The translations under genes were made by a program, and so were the position numbers. DNA of 64,000 nt from Myxococcus llanfairpwllgwyngyllgogerychwyrndrobwllllantysiliogogogochensis (GTDB taxonomy: Bacteria; Myxococcota; Myxococcia; Myxococcales; Myxococcaceae): the NCBI RefSeq assembly GCF_006636215.1, contig NZ_VIFM01000005.1, positions 1-64,000 on the forward strand, in the 5' to 3' direction. The notes beneath the pieces are model-generated. The model searched no databases, had not been told where the DNA came from, and saw nothing but the letters and a program-made list of their open reading frames with translations. Of this stretch, positions 20,648-29,950 are shown piece by piece. Within the stretch, counting starts at the first letter, position 1; each line of letters opens with the position of its first letter.

Positions 20648-21742
20648 TCAGCGGCCAGGCACGAAGGCGATGCCCACCGGACGCAACAGGTCCGTGGAGG
20701 GCGGCACGAGGAGGGCGCCGCCGTTGCCTGGAGAAGGCAGCGGGCTGTCATCGCGGCCATCGAAGCGCAGCACCGCGCCGCTCAGCGCCGGGTCCGTGAA
20801 GTCGAAGCCCACCGTGTAGATGCGCTCGTGGGTGCCGAAGACGACGCCGCCACGGAAGTTCTTCGTCGGCACGGTGCCGGTGTAGTTGGTGGACAGCGTG
20901 GACTCCATCCGCCGCGTCCAGAAGTCATAGCGGTGGATGTCGTTGGCGAAGTCGCTGACCAGCAGGTCGCAGTCGCCAAAGAGCCGCGAGCAGCCAGGAC
21001 TGAAGGCCAGCCCGAGCAGGCTGATGAAGCCCGCTCCATCCGGTGACGGCGCGGGCTGGTCGATGAACACCTCGGACCGTCGAGACCAGAGGTCAAAGCG
21101 CAGCACCTGACTGGGCAGGCCGGGGAACGTGGGGACGCCATCCACGGCGACCGAGCCCTGGGTGGTGACGTAGAGCCGATGGTCCGGTCCGAACGCCAGG
21201 AAGTTGGGGCCATTGAGGCCACCGGGCAGGCCGTTGCCGGAGGCAAAGACATCCACGAAGGCGCCCGTCCGGGCGTTGAAGCGGAGAATCTTGTCCGTGA
21301 GGAAGCTGCTCACGTAGAGCAGGCCATCCGGTCCGAACGCCTGTCCATAGGGGCGGAACAGGCCCGCGCCCGAGGCGAAGGTGTCGATGAACGCGCCCGT
21401 GCGTCCGTTGAAGCGAAGGATGGCGGAGTTGGCGAGCGTGTCACCGCTGGCGACATAGAGATGACCGTCCGGCCCGAAGACGAGCGAGTCCGGGTTCACC
21501 AGCCCACCACTGCCAGCGGGGATGAAGTCTCCGAGGAACTCTCCCGTGCGTGCGTCGTAGCGCACCACGTTGTTGCCTCGGGTGTTTCCCACCAACAGGG
21601 TGTCGCGGCGCGCGGGCGCTCCGTCCTCGGCGTGGGCCGGGAACAAGCCGAGGAGGCAGGTGGAGAGGGCGGTGAGCAGCAGGGCCTGGCGTGCGAGTCG
21701 ACGGCCAGGGGACGAGACGGTGTCAGGGGTGTGGGTCGGCAT
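20648..21742 (-). CDS. Secreted NHL/SMP-30-like beta-propeller protein
   Basis: 364 residues with a signal peptide (LLTALSTCLLGLFPAHA). The rest is a run of propeller blades of the form ILRFNGRTGAFIDTFASG and FGPDGLLYVSS, at least six repeats, typical of NHL/SMP-30-like propellers that bind proteins or ligands in the envelope. The ATG at 21742 was chosen because the longer frame adds no signal. Its 3' end lies 13 bp from the convergent small membrane-protein gene. Confidence 0.82.
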   Translation of the reverse strand: MPTHTPDTVSSPGRRLARQALLLTALSTCLLGLFPAHAEDGAPARRDTLLVGNTRGNNVVRYDARTGEFLGDFIPAGSGGLVNPDSLVFGPDGHLYVASGDTLANSAILRFNGRTGAFIDTFASGAGLFRPYGQAFGPDGLLYVSSFLTDKILRFNARTGAFVDVFASGNGLPGGLNGPNFLAFGPDHRLYVTTQGSVAVDGVPTFPGLPSQVLRFDLWSRRSEVFIDQPAPSPDGAGFISLLGLAFSPGCSRLFGDCDLLVSDFANDIHRYDFWTRRMESTLSTNYTGTVPTKNFRGGVVFGTHERIYTVGFDFTDPALSGAVLRFDGRDDSPLPSPGNGGALLVPPSTDLLRPVGIAFVPGR

Positions 21743-21843
21743 GGTGGGGCCACGTTGCGGCACGTGGGCCCCGGAAACCAACCGACTCGAGGACAGGTCC
21801 GCCGCGTTCCATCACATACCCACCACTCACTGGCCGCTGGCGC

Positions 21844-22371
21844 TCACGGGGCGACGCGCTTCATCTTCGAATAGAAAGAAGGCGCGAGCAGATAGGCGAA
21901 CGTCGCGTCGCCGAAGCCCAGCAGGTCTCCGTCCCGCACGTGCATCTCGCCGCCCGCCTCCACCTCCCTGGCGTTGACGAACGTGCCGTTGCTCGACTTC
22001 AGGTCCACCAAGGTGCAGCCGACCGACGGGCCCCACCAGCAGAGCTTCGCGTGGCGCTTGGAGACGGAGGGCTCGTTGACCACCAGGTCGCAGTCCGGCT
22101 GGCGCCCCACGGTGAGCACATCCTGTCCCTCCACGGGCGGAAGCGTGGCCACGGTGAGCGCGTCGAAGTGCAGCCAGAGGGCCACTTGCTGCCGCTCCAA
22201 GCTGGGCAGGTCCCGCGCCATCGTCGTGCGCGCCGCGCCCATCTTCATCGCCAGTTGCGCCATCACCGGGCTGGGCGGCCGCTGCACCAGCACGAACGGA
22301 CCCACCTGTTTGCAGAAGAAGGCTTCGGTCAGGCGCGAGCTCAGCGCACGCAGTTCCTGGACGGTCATCAT
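21844..22371 (-). CDS. FHA domain protein
   Basis: 175 residues. The C-terminal half is a forkhead-associated phosphothreonine-binding domain with the signature GRQPDCDLVVNEPSVSKRHA and SSNGTFVN. The N-terminal 75 residues are helical and unassigned. FHA proteins read Ser/Thr kinase signals, a system much expanded in myxobacteria; no kinase gene lies next to it here. Confidence 0.9.
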   Translation of the reverse strand: MMTVQELRALSSRLTEAFFCKQVGPFVLVQRPPSPVMAQLAMKMGAARTTMARDLPSLERQQVALWLHFDALTVATLPPVEGQDVLTVGRQPDCDLVVNEPSVSKRHAKLCWWGPSVGCTLVDLKSSNGTFVNAREVEAGGEMHVRDGDLLGFGDATFAYLLAPSFYSKMKRVAP

Positions 22372-22670
22372 GATGGTTGCTCCCCCGAATCACTCACGCG
22401 CGCGATTCTGCGGGGGACGCCGCCACGCGTCGAGTCTTCTCGTGTCAATGCCTCGACGGGAGGGCCGCTCAGCCGGCGCGCGTGCGGACTTCGTCCAGCA
22501 GCCGCCCAGGAGCTTCACCTGCGCGGGCACGGAGGCGGCGACGAGCACCTGGCCCTCCGGATTGGAGCGCGGCAAGCACCTTTTCCCTCCACATTCCGAC
22601 AATGGTGCGCAGGACGCAGGGGTCCCTGAATCACCGGGAAATGAGTCCATACGCCAGAGGGGGAAGTCCG
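22372..22670. other. Divergent intergenic region with a gene remnant
   Basis: About 300 bp between the FHA gene and the M4 protease gene. It contains the GspE-like remnant listed separately and the promoter of the protease. Confidence 0.5.
22473..22590 (-). pseudogene. Decayed fragment of a GspE/PilB-type ATPase gene
   Basis: On the minus strand this stretch reads SNPEGQVLV, then PAQVKLLGGCWTKSARAP. These match two separate parts of the intact GspE-like protein at 26128-27678: SNPEGLVLV before the Walker A motif, and EQTKLLGRLLDGVHTRAG before the zinc-finger Cys pair. At DNA level CCGGCGCGCGTG and CGTCCAGCAGCCGCCC are shared. So it is a shrunken duplicate with the central region deleted; the Walker motifs are gone. 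Confidence 0.6.
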
Positions 22671-25600
22671 ATGGGATTGCGCAAGTGGTTGTTGGGCGGT
22701 TGTGTCTTCATGGTCGCAAGTTGTGATTCCGCGCCGCTGGACGAGGCCGCGCGGGAGAAGTCTCCGTCACGGGTCCAGGCGGAACGGCTCGCCGCCGAGC
22801 ACGGCTTCGACCTCCGGGAGGTCACGCTCGTCCCGGCGCCCGGTGACACGGGGGACCGCCACTCGCTCCACTTCCAGGGCATCCCCATCCAGGGACTGGA
22901 AGCAAGGACGACTCAAGGAGTGACCTCCCTCACCAACGTCCGCTTCGCGGCCACCACGCGTCCCCAGATGCAGGCTCGGGTCACCGCCGCCCAGGCGGAG
23001 GCCACGGTCCTCGCGGAGATGAAGGACGCTTCGGCGCGGGTGGAAGAGTCCCGGCTCATGTTCCTTCCCCAGGAGGAGCGCCGCCTCAAGCCAGGCGTGC
23101 CCACCCCCGCCGCCGGACGTGCCCACAACGCCGACCACTTCGAGCGCGTGGTGACGGGCCTGACGCTCGTGCACCAGCTGCACCTGCTCACGGGGAATGA
23201 ACCGGCCGGCGTGGAGCGGCGTTGGAGCGCGCAGGTGGACGCCCGCTCCGGCCAACTGCTGCGGTTGGAGCCGCTGGCCATCGACCTGGCAGGGGGGACC
23301 TACAAGCCCGTGTCGGGCTATGGCTACTTCTCCGGCAGGCTCACGCACTCCGTCCTCTTCGAGAATCGCCTCTATGTGCTCCAGGATCCACGGGGCAACA
23401 AGTACCAGGCGATGCTGAGTACGGAGAGCCTCCCTGGCTCTGTCATCGAAGACTATGTGAGCATTGACGCGAAGTTTGGTGATGGGCGCCTCTTCAACCC
23501 CACGAACGAGGAGAACGGCGAGAACGGCGAGAGCGCGGCGGTGGACGCGATGTTCGCCGTGAACCTGGCCTGGGGCGTCTACGAGTCCCTCCTCAGCCGC
23601 GATGGCCCCACCGGAGCGGGTCTGCCTTTCGAGGTCTGGTTGCACGCCCCCATGGGTAACGCGGAGTACAATCCCAGCAACACCCGTCCGCGGTTGGAGA
23701 TTGGCTATCGCACCTTTCCCGCTGGCGTCACGGCCGCCGGGGGCCTGCTCGTTCCATTGTCGACCACCGACATCATCGGCCACGAGCTGGGCCATGACTT
23801 CTTCATGCGGGAGCTGGCCAGGAACCCCGCGACCTTTCCCTCCGGCAGGACGGAGATGCATGGCATGAATGAGGGAACAGGGGACATCTTCGGCTTCGTC
23901 ACCGAGCTCGCCCGCGACGCCGCGCGGGTGGGTGGGACGGCGCTCGACATCGATGCCGTGCCCCTGAAGACCACCAACCTCACCATGGGTGAGGAGGCCG
24001 GCCCGGTGATGCGCAATCTCATCGATCCGATCATCGACATCTGGTTCGACGGCATCGGCGGTGAGGAGACCCACCGCGCAGGTGGCCCCCTGGTGCGCAT
24101 GTTCCTGCTCCTGGCCTACGGCTGTACTCCCTGGCAGGGAGAGCAGAGCACGGACCCGTGGAGCAGCTTCCTGGTCCCCGAAGGCTTCTCCGGCCTTGGC
24201 CCCACCGCGGCCTTGCGCCTCTGGAGCCGCGCGGTTCTATCCATGCCCCTGGGCGCGGACTACGCGCAGGCCCGCCAGGCCACGCTCGAGGCGGTGATAT
24301 CCCTGTACGGCGCCTCGGGAAGCACCCAGATGAAGGCCGTGGGCTCCGCGTTCGCCGCCATCAACGTGGGCGACCTGCCCGACACGAACCCTCCCACCGC
24401 CGTTCTGAGCTGCACCCAGGTGGGGGCGGACATCGAATGCACCGGCACCATCACCGATGCGGAGACTCCCAACAAGTTCCACACACCCCCACAGCTGATA
24501 CTGGATGGTGGAAATCCGTTCCCGCTGCCGGGCTGGCAGTTCACCCTGCGAATGCCGGGGGCCGCGCTCAAGGACGGGACGCATACGGTCCGACTGAAGG
24601 CCTGGGACTTCTGGCAGAACGCCACCACCACGACGGTGTCCGTCGTATTGGACAAGAAGCCGCCCGTCCTGTCGGTCACCCGCCTGGGCCCGCTGAAGCA
24701 GCCCTACTTCTCCGTCACGGCGACCGACGACTCCGGTATCGAACGGGTCGAGTACTTCGACAACTCCGTGTGGAGGTCAACCGTATCCATGGCGCCCTTC
24801 GACAATGAATACGACACGTCGACCTGGCCTGACGGCACCCACGACATCTTGATCAAGGCATTCGACCGCTTCTTGAATGTCACGATGGTCCACCACGCCC
24901 TGGATGTGGACAACACGCCTCCCAATGTCTCGATGACAGTGGGAGGCAGTGCCCCGCCCTTCATCGTCAACGCGAGCGTGTCGGATATCTCGACCATCAC
25001 ACGGGTCGACTTCAAGGTGGACGGGGTGGTCTTCGCCACGCGCACGAACTCCGCCACGTCATATGTGGTCCAGTACACGCCCATTGATCCGCTGGCCCAC
25101 AACCTCTCCGTGGAGGTGACGGATGCCTTTGGCAACAAGAGCGTGAGGACCCTGGCCGCGCCTCGTGACGTGACGCCCCCGGCGGTGACCTTCGAGAAGA
25201 CCCAATTGGGCTCCTTGGTGAGGCTCACCTTTGGAGCCTCGGACATCTGTGGCCTGGTCTACCCCTATGGGTTGTATGTGGATGGGACCCTGGTGGCGCT
25301 GCCCACCACCCCGGGGTACGTGCTGGAGTTCGGTGCCAACATGGCCGACGGTCCGCACGCCTTCCACGCGGTGGTCCATGACAACTGCGGCAACACGACG
25401 AACTTCGAGACCGTGTTCTTCAAGGGAATCACGCCTCCCGTCATCACGGGCATCACCCGTGACGACTCCCAGCCGAAGTCCCCGAAGTTCACCGTGCAGT
25501 GCGTGGACACGGATGGCGTTCACCACGTCGAGATGCGCGAGAACGGCGTCGTGATGCAGATAGACACCACCGCACCCTACGAGTTCATCGTCGACACCTC

Positions 25601-26012
25601 GGCCCGGCAGGACGGGGACTCCATCCTCTTGTTCCAGTGCAGCGACCTCCAGGGCGCGGCGAGCACGCCCGTGACGCGCACGGTGACCGCGGACAACACC
25701 GGCCCCTCGTACACGTTCACCGTTTTTGGTGCCGGTCGCACCTACTTCGTCTCCGCGGGGACGGTGAGCGACCCGCGGGGCATCCAGTCCGTCGTCCTCA
25801 GCGGAGGCCTGATCCCGGGATTCAACGTCACGCTGACGCAGGCGCCGTACTCGTTGACGTGGTCCATCCCGAACATCTACTCCTTCGACACCCAGCTTCC
25901 TTTCTCGCTCCTGGCCACGGACAAATGGGGCAACACCTCCAACACGAGCCTCGCGTGCCCGGTCGACACGGCCTCAACCGAGCCCGCGCTGCTGTTCTGT
26001 CAGGTCCTGTGA
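22671..26012 (+). CDS. M4 (thermolysin-like) metalloprotease with six Ig-like domains
   Basis: A 1113-residue lipoprotein-like secreted protease. MGLRKWLLGGCVFMVASC is the signal with Cys at the end. Residues 25-220 form an FTP/PepSY-like propeptide. The catalytic domain has H371-E372 and H375 in DIIGHELGHDFF, E401 in MNEGTGDIFG and H468 in THRAGGP, the zinc site and proton donor of the thermolysin family. From about residue 565 six Ig-like modules follow, each opening with a PP or NT-x-P motif (DTNPPTAVLSC, KKPPVLSV, NTPPNVSM, VTPPAVTF, ITPPVITG, NTGPSYTF). The ATG at 22671 follows GGGGGAAG. Likely a prey-digesting or surface-acting enzyme, as in predatory myxobacteria; this role is inferred. 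Confidence 0.9.
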   Translation: MGLRKWLLGGCVFMVASCDSAPLDEAAREKSPSRVQAERLAAEHGFDLREVTLVPAPGDTGDRHSLHFQGIPIQGLEARTTQGVTSLTNVRFAATTRPQMQARVTAAQAEATVLAEMKDASARVEESRLMFLPQEERRLKPGVPTPAAGRAHNADHFERVVTGLTLVHQLHLLTGNEPAGVERRWSAQVDARSGQLLRLEPLAIDLAGGTYKPVSGYGYFSGRLTHSVLFENRLYVLQDPRGNKYQAMLSTESLPGSVIEDYVSIDAKFGDGRLFNPTNEENGENGESAAVDAMFAVNLAWGVYESLLSRDGPTGAGLPFEVWLHAPMGNAEYNPSNTRPRLEIGYRTFPAGVTAAGGLLVPLSTTDIIGHELGHDFFMRELARNPATFPSGRTEMHGMNEGTGDIFGFVTELARDAARVGGTALDIDAVPLKTTNLTMGEEAGPVMRNLIDPIIDIWFDGIGGEETHRAGGPLVRMFLLLAYGCTPWQGEQSTDPWSSFLVPEGFSGLGPTAALRLWSRAVLSMPLGADYAQARQATLEAVISLYGASGSTQMKAVGSAFAAINVGDLPDTNPPTAVLSCTQVGADIECTGTITDAETPNKFHTPPQLILDGGNPFPLPGWQFTLRMPGAALKDGTHTVRLKAWDFWQNATTTTVSVVLDKKPPVLSVTRLGPLKQPYFSVTATDDSGIERVEYFDNSVWRSTVSMAPFDNEYDTSTWPDGTHDILIKAFDRFLNVTMVHHALDVDNTPPNVSMTVGGSAPPFIVNASVSDISTITRVDFKVDGVVFATRTNSATSYVVQYTPIDPLAHNLSVEVTDAFGNKSVRTLAAPRDVTPPAVTFEKTQLGSLVRLTFGASDICGLVYPYGLYVDGTLVALPTTPGYVLEFGANMADGPHAFHAVVHDNCGNTTNFETVFFKGITPPVITGITRDDSQPKSPKFTVQCVDTDGVHHVEMRENGVVMQIDTTAPYEFIVDTSARQDGDSILLFQCSDLQGAASTPVTRTVTADNTGPSYTFTVFGAGRTYFVSAGTVSDPRGIQSVVLSGGLIPGFNVTLTQAPYSLTWSIPNIYSFDTQLPFSLLATDKWGNTSNTSLACPVDTASTEPALLFCQVL

Positions 26013-26053
26013 CGCAAGGCTTCAGGCCCGTCGCGAGTTGAAGCAGTCCCCTG

Positions 26054-26095
26054 GGCCAGCACCTCCGAGAATCGTGCTCGGAGGTGCTCCTGGCC
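26054..26095. terminator. Strong terminator hairpin between convergent genes
   Basis: A 12-bp perfect stem AGCACCTCCGAG / CTCGGAGGTGCT with an AATCGTG loop, extended at its base by GGCC / GGCC (small bulge). It lies between the convergent M4 protease and GspE-like genes and can serve both. Confidence 0.75.
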
Positions 26096-26127
26096 TGGCG
26101 AGGCCCGCCCTCCACTCGGGCTCGGGC

Positions 26128-27678
26128 CTACGCCTCCTCGTCCGACTCCGCGCCGAAGCGCTCATCCCGGGTGGTGAGGATGTGGCGATAGGGCACCACG
26201 CGCACCAGCTCCGCCACCGTGGTGGTGCCAGCGTTGACCTTGTCGAGCCCGTCCTCCATCAGCGTTCGCAGGCCGTGCTTCCGCGCGTGTCGGCGCAGCC
26301 GCACCGTGGGCTCACCGTGCGCGATGAGGTCCTGGAGGTCCGGGTCCACGACGAGCAACTCGAAGATGCCGGAGCGACCTCGATAGCCCGTGTGATTGCA
26401 GGCGGGGCACCCTCGTCCGGCGCGCGTGTGGACTCCGTCCAGCAGCCGCCCCAGCAGCTTCGTCTGCTCCGGCGTGGGCTTCGTGTCCTCCACGCACTGC
26501 TCGCAGATGCGCCGCACCAGTCGCTGCGTCAGCACCGCCAGCAGCGAGTCCGCCACGTCCACGTCATCCAGTCCCAATCCACGGAGGCGGGCCACCGCGC
26601 CCACTGCGTCCGCGGTGTGCAGGGTGCCCAGCACCACGTGCCCCGTGGCCGCGGCCGTCAGCGCCATGCTGCCTGTTTCCAGGTCTCGAATCTCTCCCAC
26701 GAGCAGGACGTTCGGGTCCTGGCGCAGCAGCGCGCGCAGCAACGTCGCGTACGGCATCTGCGGCGTCACCTGCTTCTGGTTCACCTTGGGGACGTAGTAC
26801 TCGATGGGGTCCTCGGCGGTGACGATCTTGCGCCGTCCGTCGTTCAGCCGCGCCAGCGCCGAATACAGCGTCGTCGTCTTCCCGCTTCCCGTGGGGCCGG
26901 TGACGAGCACCAGTCCCTCCGGGTTGGAGAGCAGTTGGAGGAAGACGGCCTGCATGGCGGGCGACAGGCCCAGCTTCTCCACGGGAACCAGGCCCACGCT
27001 CGCGTCGAGGATGCGGATGACCACGTCCTCGCCCGCGGGGCTGGGCACCACGCTGACGCGGAAGTCCACCACCTTGCGGCCCTCGGGGCGCTCGACGAGG
27101 GCGCGCAGGCGACCGTCCTGGGGGCGGCGTCGCTCGGTGATGTCCAGTCCGGCCAGCACCTTCACGCGGCTGACGACGCCCGGCAACGAGCGCGGGTCGA
27201 TGTCCGTGTAGGACTGATGGAGGATGCCGTCGACGCGATAGCGCAGGTCCACGTCGTCGAAGTAGCTCTCCACGTGGATGTCGGACGCCTTCATCTCCAC
27301 GGCGCTGAAGAGGACGTGCTCCACCAGCTCCACGGTGGTCGGCGAGTGGGTGAGCTTGAGGCCGGGCTTCAGCACGATATCCGCCGTGACACGCGGGCCC
27401 GCGCCGAAGCCGACTTCCAGCGCGGATTCGATTTCGTAGGGGTTCAGGCGAACCGTGTTGAGGGGGCGCCGGAGGAACTCGGTGACGAGCTCCAGAATCG
27501 GCCCGTTGTCCGGGTTCGTCGTGCCCACCGTCACCGGCACGTCGGGGGCTTCCGGGTCCACCTTGCCCAGCACCACGACCTGGTTGCGGCGGCAGAACGA
27601 CTCGGGGAGCAACCGGAGCGAGGCCCGGTCCAGGGTGAACTGCGCGAGTTCTGCGAAGGCGGGGGCATCCTCGGACAT
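26128..27678 (-). CDS. GspE/PilB-family secretion ATPase, orphan
   Basis: 516 residues. An N-terminal GspE-type domain (about 1-150) precedes the ATPase. Walker A GPTGSGKTTTLY is at about residue 262, with an Asp box (TAEDPIEYYVPKVNQKQV) and the Walker-B region LLVGEIRDLET. Zinc-ribbon Cys pairs CEQC and CPAC are typical of type II secretion and type IV pilus assembly ATPases. No pilin, secretin or GspF gene adjoins it, so it works with components encoded elsewhere, or is a stand-alone paralogue as is common in myxobacteria. A broken second copy lies at 22473-22590. Confidence 0.92.
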   Translation of the reverse strand: MSEDAPAFAELAQFTLDRASLRLLPESFCRRNQVVVLGKVDPEAPDVPVTVGTTNPDNGPILELVTEFLRRPLNTVRLNPYEIESALEVGFGAGPRVTADIVLKPGLKLTHSPTTVELVEHVLFSAVEMKASDIHVESYFDDVDLRYRVDGILHQSYTDIDPRSLPGVVSRVKVLAGLDITERRRPQDGRLRALVERPEGRKVVDFRVSVVPSPAGEDVVIRILDASVGLVPVEKLGLSPAMQAVFLQLLSNPEGLVLVTGPTGSGKTTTLYSALARLNDGRRKIVTAEDPIEYYVPKVNQKQVTPQMPYATLLRALLRQDPNVLLVGEIRDLETGSMALTAAATGHVVLGTLHTADAVGAVARLRGLGLDDVDVADSLLAVLTQRLVRRICEQCVEDTKPTPEQTKLLGRLLDGVHTRAGRGCPACNHTGYRGRSGIFELLVVDPDLQDLIAHGEPTVRLRRHARKHGLRTLMEDGLDKVNAGTTTVAELVRVVPYRHILTTRDERFGAESDEEA

Positions 27679-28228
27679 GGCGGAGGAGGGATTATCAGCC
27701 TCGCGTCTGGCTGACCATCACCGCTCCGGGGGAGGAAACCCTCCCCGCGCCGAGGTCCCCCATCGAGAATTGGCGGCGCTTCCGTCGGGAGCATCAGCCC
27801 GACACGACGGCGATACCGTCAGGGCCGCACTGAAGCCATGCAGCGGCTCATGGCCATCGAACTCAAGGCATGGCCCCAGCCTCGCCCAGCTCCCCATGAT
27901 GAGGGGCAACGCCGCGGACCCGCGTGTTGGCCCCTGATGTGGAGAAGCGCAGGTCAGACTTACCGCGCCCCAGGCCCTTGGGCCGATGGCAGACGGCGTG
28001 GTTCACATGGAGGTCCGCACGCGCGCGCGACGCTCGTCCTGAAGTGAGCCGGCAACTCGCCCCCGGATGTCGCGGTCAGGACGCAGCTCCACGAAGGAGC
28101 CGGAGTCTCATCCGGGCTCATTCTCGGCGGGTGGAGGGCCGCTCGTGTGACGACGCGTCGTGGACACCTTCCTCGCGCACACACCAGAATCTGGAGGAAG
28201 TGGATTGTCACGATGCGAGGGAGGCGAC
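27679..28228. other. Intergenic, no gene recognised
   Basis: About 550 bp. Short reading frames on both strands are low-complexity and without ribosome binding sites. No repeat, tRNA or hairpin was recognised. Confidence 0.4.
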
Positions 28229-28660
28229 ATGGAGCTGCGGAGAGAACTGGAGTTCTACTCGAAGTTGAGCACGCCTTCGGATGTCGAGGCTTTTTCCCGG
28301 GTCCTGGGACGCATGGCGTCGAGCAAGGACCGGAAATACATCCCTGTGATGCTGTCGTATCTCGATGATAACACGGAGCATGGAGACCTGATGAAAGAGA
28401 TCATCGGCATGTCGGAGTCGTTCGGCGCCGATGACTACGTCTCGACGGTCGTCGACATGACAGGCACGTTGCAGGACAGGGCCTGGGATTGGCTGGAGAT
28501 CATCCACTACCGCATCTTCAACTCGGATGAGTTGACGACGGTGTACAAAGACGCGCTGGCAGGACATGCGGAGGAGGCGGCCGTCAGGGGATATCTCAAG
28601 GAGTTCCTGAACGGCAACCCCGAGAAGAGGGAGCACGTCGAGTTCGTCCTGGCGGATTGA
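28229..28660 (+). CDS. Imm30-like immunity protein, orphan
   Basis: 143 residues, cytoplasmic, no signal peptide. The fold is alpha-helical with YIPVMLSYLDDNTEHGDLMKEI, then DRAWDWLEIIHYRIFNSDE, a pattern I associate with the Imm30 family of polymorphic-toxin immunity proteins. GGGAGG precedes the ATG. No toxin gene is next to it: either the toxin has been lost or it is an orphan that protects against toxins of relatives. It is unlikely to be the partner of the toxin at 139-2910. Confidence 0.6.
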   Translation: MELRRELEFYSKLSTPSDVEAFSRVLGRMASSKDRKYIPVMLSYLDDNTEHGDLMKEIIGMSESFGADDYVSTVVDMTGTLQDRAWDWLEIIHYRIFNSDELTTVYKDALAGHAEEAAVRGYLKEFLNGNPEKREHVEFVLAD

Positions 28661-29116
28661 CTTCAGCGTCTGTCAGCGCCGTCTTGGACCATGTCGGACA
28701 GCCGGCTCGGTGCTCCCGACGTTCAACGAGTAGCGGACCGCTGGCGCATCACACAAAGTGAGGGAGAGTCACGGAAGCGGGTGACGCTCATGCTCTCGCG
28801 CAAGAAGGTAGGAAGAACCTGCACCGGATGGTGCGGTTCTCAGCCTGCTGAGGCCAAACGCAGACACCGCTGAATGACCTTGCCAAGGAGCCTTCCCCCC
28901 GAACTCCCTCCCGACCGACTACACACAATTCGAGACGTGACCGCCCGGTTCTCCTTCTTCCCGTACGGGAGCGGTGGGCACCGATGGACGACGAAGATGA
29001 CACGCCGGCGCCTCTCTATGAGGAGAAGGTGGTCAGCCTCAACCTGGAGCTGGCCACCCGGGTTCTGAGCACGCGCATTCCATGGAAGGCACAGGGCATG
29101 GATGCGGTGAATGTGT
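28661..29116. other. Intergenic with possible short ORF remnant
   Basis: About 450 bp. A 50-codon frame at 28984-29136 (MDDEDDTPAPLYEEKVVSLN) looks protein-like but has no good ribosome binding site and overlaps the next gene, so it is probably a remnant. An imperfect inverted repeat, AGAACCTGCACC / GGTGCGGTTCT, lies at 28814-28840. Confidence 0.35.
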
Positions 29117-29950
29117 CTACGGGCGCAGCCCGGTGAACAGGTCGCCACTCCACTGGATGCTGCTTCGCATTTTCGTGGCGGCCTCCGCGCAGGCCCCCCG
29201 CCCGGTCTCCAGCCGAAGCACGTTCCCGTCCAGAGTCAGGTCCCCAGTCGCCAGACAGCCCGAGATGTCGATGTCCTCGAGCCAATGATCCATCTCCAGG
29301 TTTCCACCGAAGGCGGCGGGGTGCTCCGAGAACTCCTCGGGCAGTCCCAGCGGCACGCCCCGGTATTCGAAGCGCATGGACTCGTCCGATTGGAAGGCGA
29401 ACTCCAGCACATGGGGATTTCCCTGGTAGGTGAAGCGCGCGCGAAGCTGGAAGCTGGGGTGCTCCGGTGTCCCCGGGACCCACCGCGTGTCGATGGCGGG
29501 ATAGGAGACACGGGGGATGAACACTTGCTTGCCCCCCGCCGACAGGCGCTTGCCGGTGCCCACCTCCACGGGGCCCGGGAGGTGAAGCACGCCAGGCAGG
29601 TCCTCGGTGGGATCCAGGAGGGGGTCCGAGCCAGGGCGCCTCACGGAGTTGCTACAGGACATCTCCGGGGAGAGCACCTCCTCATAGTCCTCGCAGCGGA
29701 CCGCAGGCGACAGGTCCATCCGCAAGTCCGCCAGCCTGTAGGTCAGGGTCTCCACCGTGAAGAAGAGGTCGTCGGACGAGACAAAGCTGTCCGGAGCCAG
29801 CTCGAAGGTGTTGTCCGAGGTCATCCGGATGGTGTTCGAGCTGTAGACGAAGTCGAGCAGATACCGGTCGCTCTCGTCGGGCCCTCCGCAGGCGCAGAGA
29901 GCCAGAGTGGCGGTGATGCCGACGGTACGGTGCCAGGAACGTAAAGGCAT
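29117..29950 (-). CDS. Predicted lipoprotein of unknown function
   Basis: 277 residues. MPLRSWHRTVGITATLALCAC is a signal peptide with lipobox LCAC. The remainder is beta-rich (DRYLLDFVYSSNTIRM; FQLRARFTYQGNPHVLEF) and holds at least five further Cys that may form disulfides. I do not recognise the family. The start at 29950 was chosen to place the signal peptide; a GTG at 29989 is an alternative. Confidence 0.6.
   Translation of the reverse strand: MPLRSWHRTVGITATLALCACGGPDESDRYLLDFVYSSNTIRMTSDNTFELAPDSFVSSDDLFFTVETLTYRLADLRMDLSPAVRCEDYEEVLSPEMSCSNSVRRPGSDPLLDPTEDLPGVLHLPGPVEVGTGKRLSAGGKQVFIPRVSYPAIDTRWVPGTPEHPSFQLRARFTYQGNPHVLEFAFQSDESMRFEYRGVPLGLPEEFSEHPAAFGGNLEMDHWLEDIDISGCLATGDLTLDGNVLRLETGRGACAEAATKMRSSIQWSGDLFTGLRP

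Noticed and set aside
28984-29136. 50-codon frame (begins MDDEDDTPAPLYEEK)
   Set aside because: Protein-like composition but no ribosome binding site, overlaps the convergent lipoprotein gene, no family match; kept only as a possible remnant.
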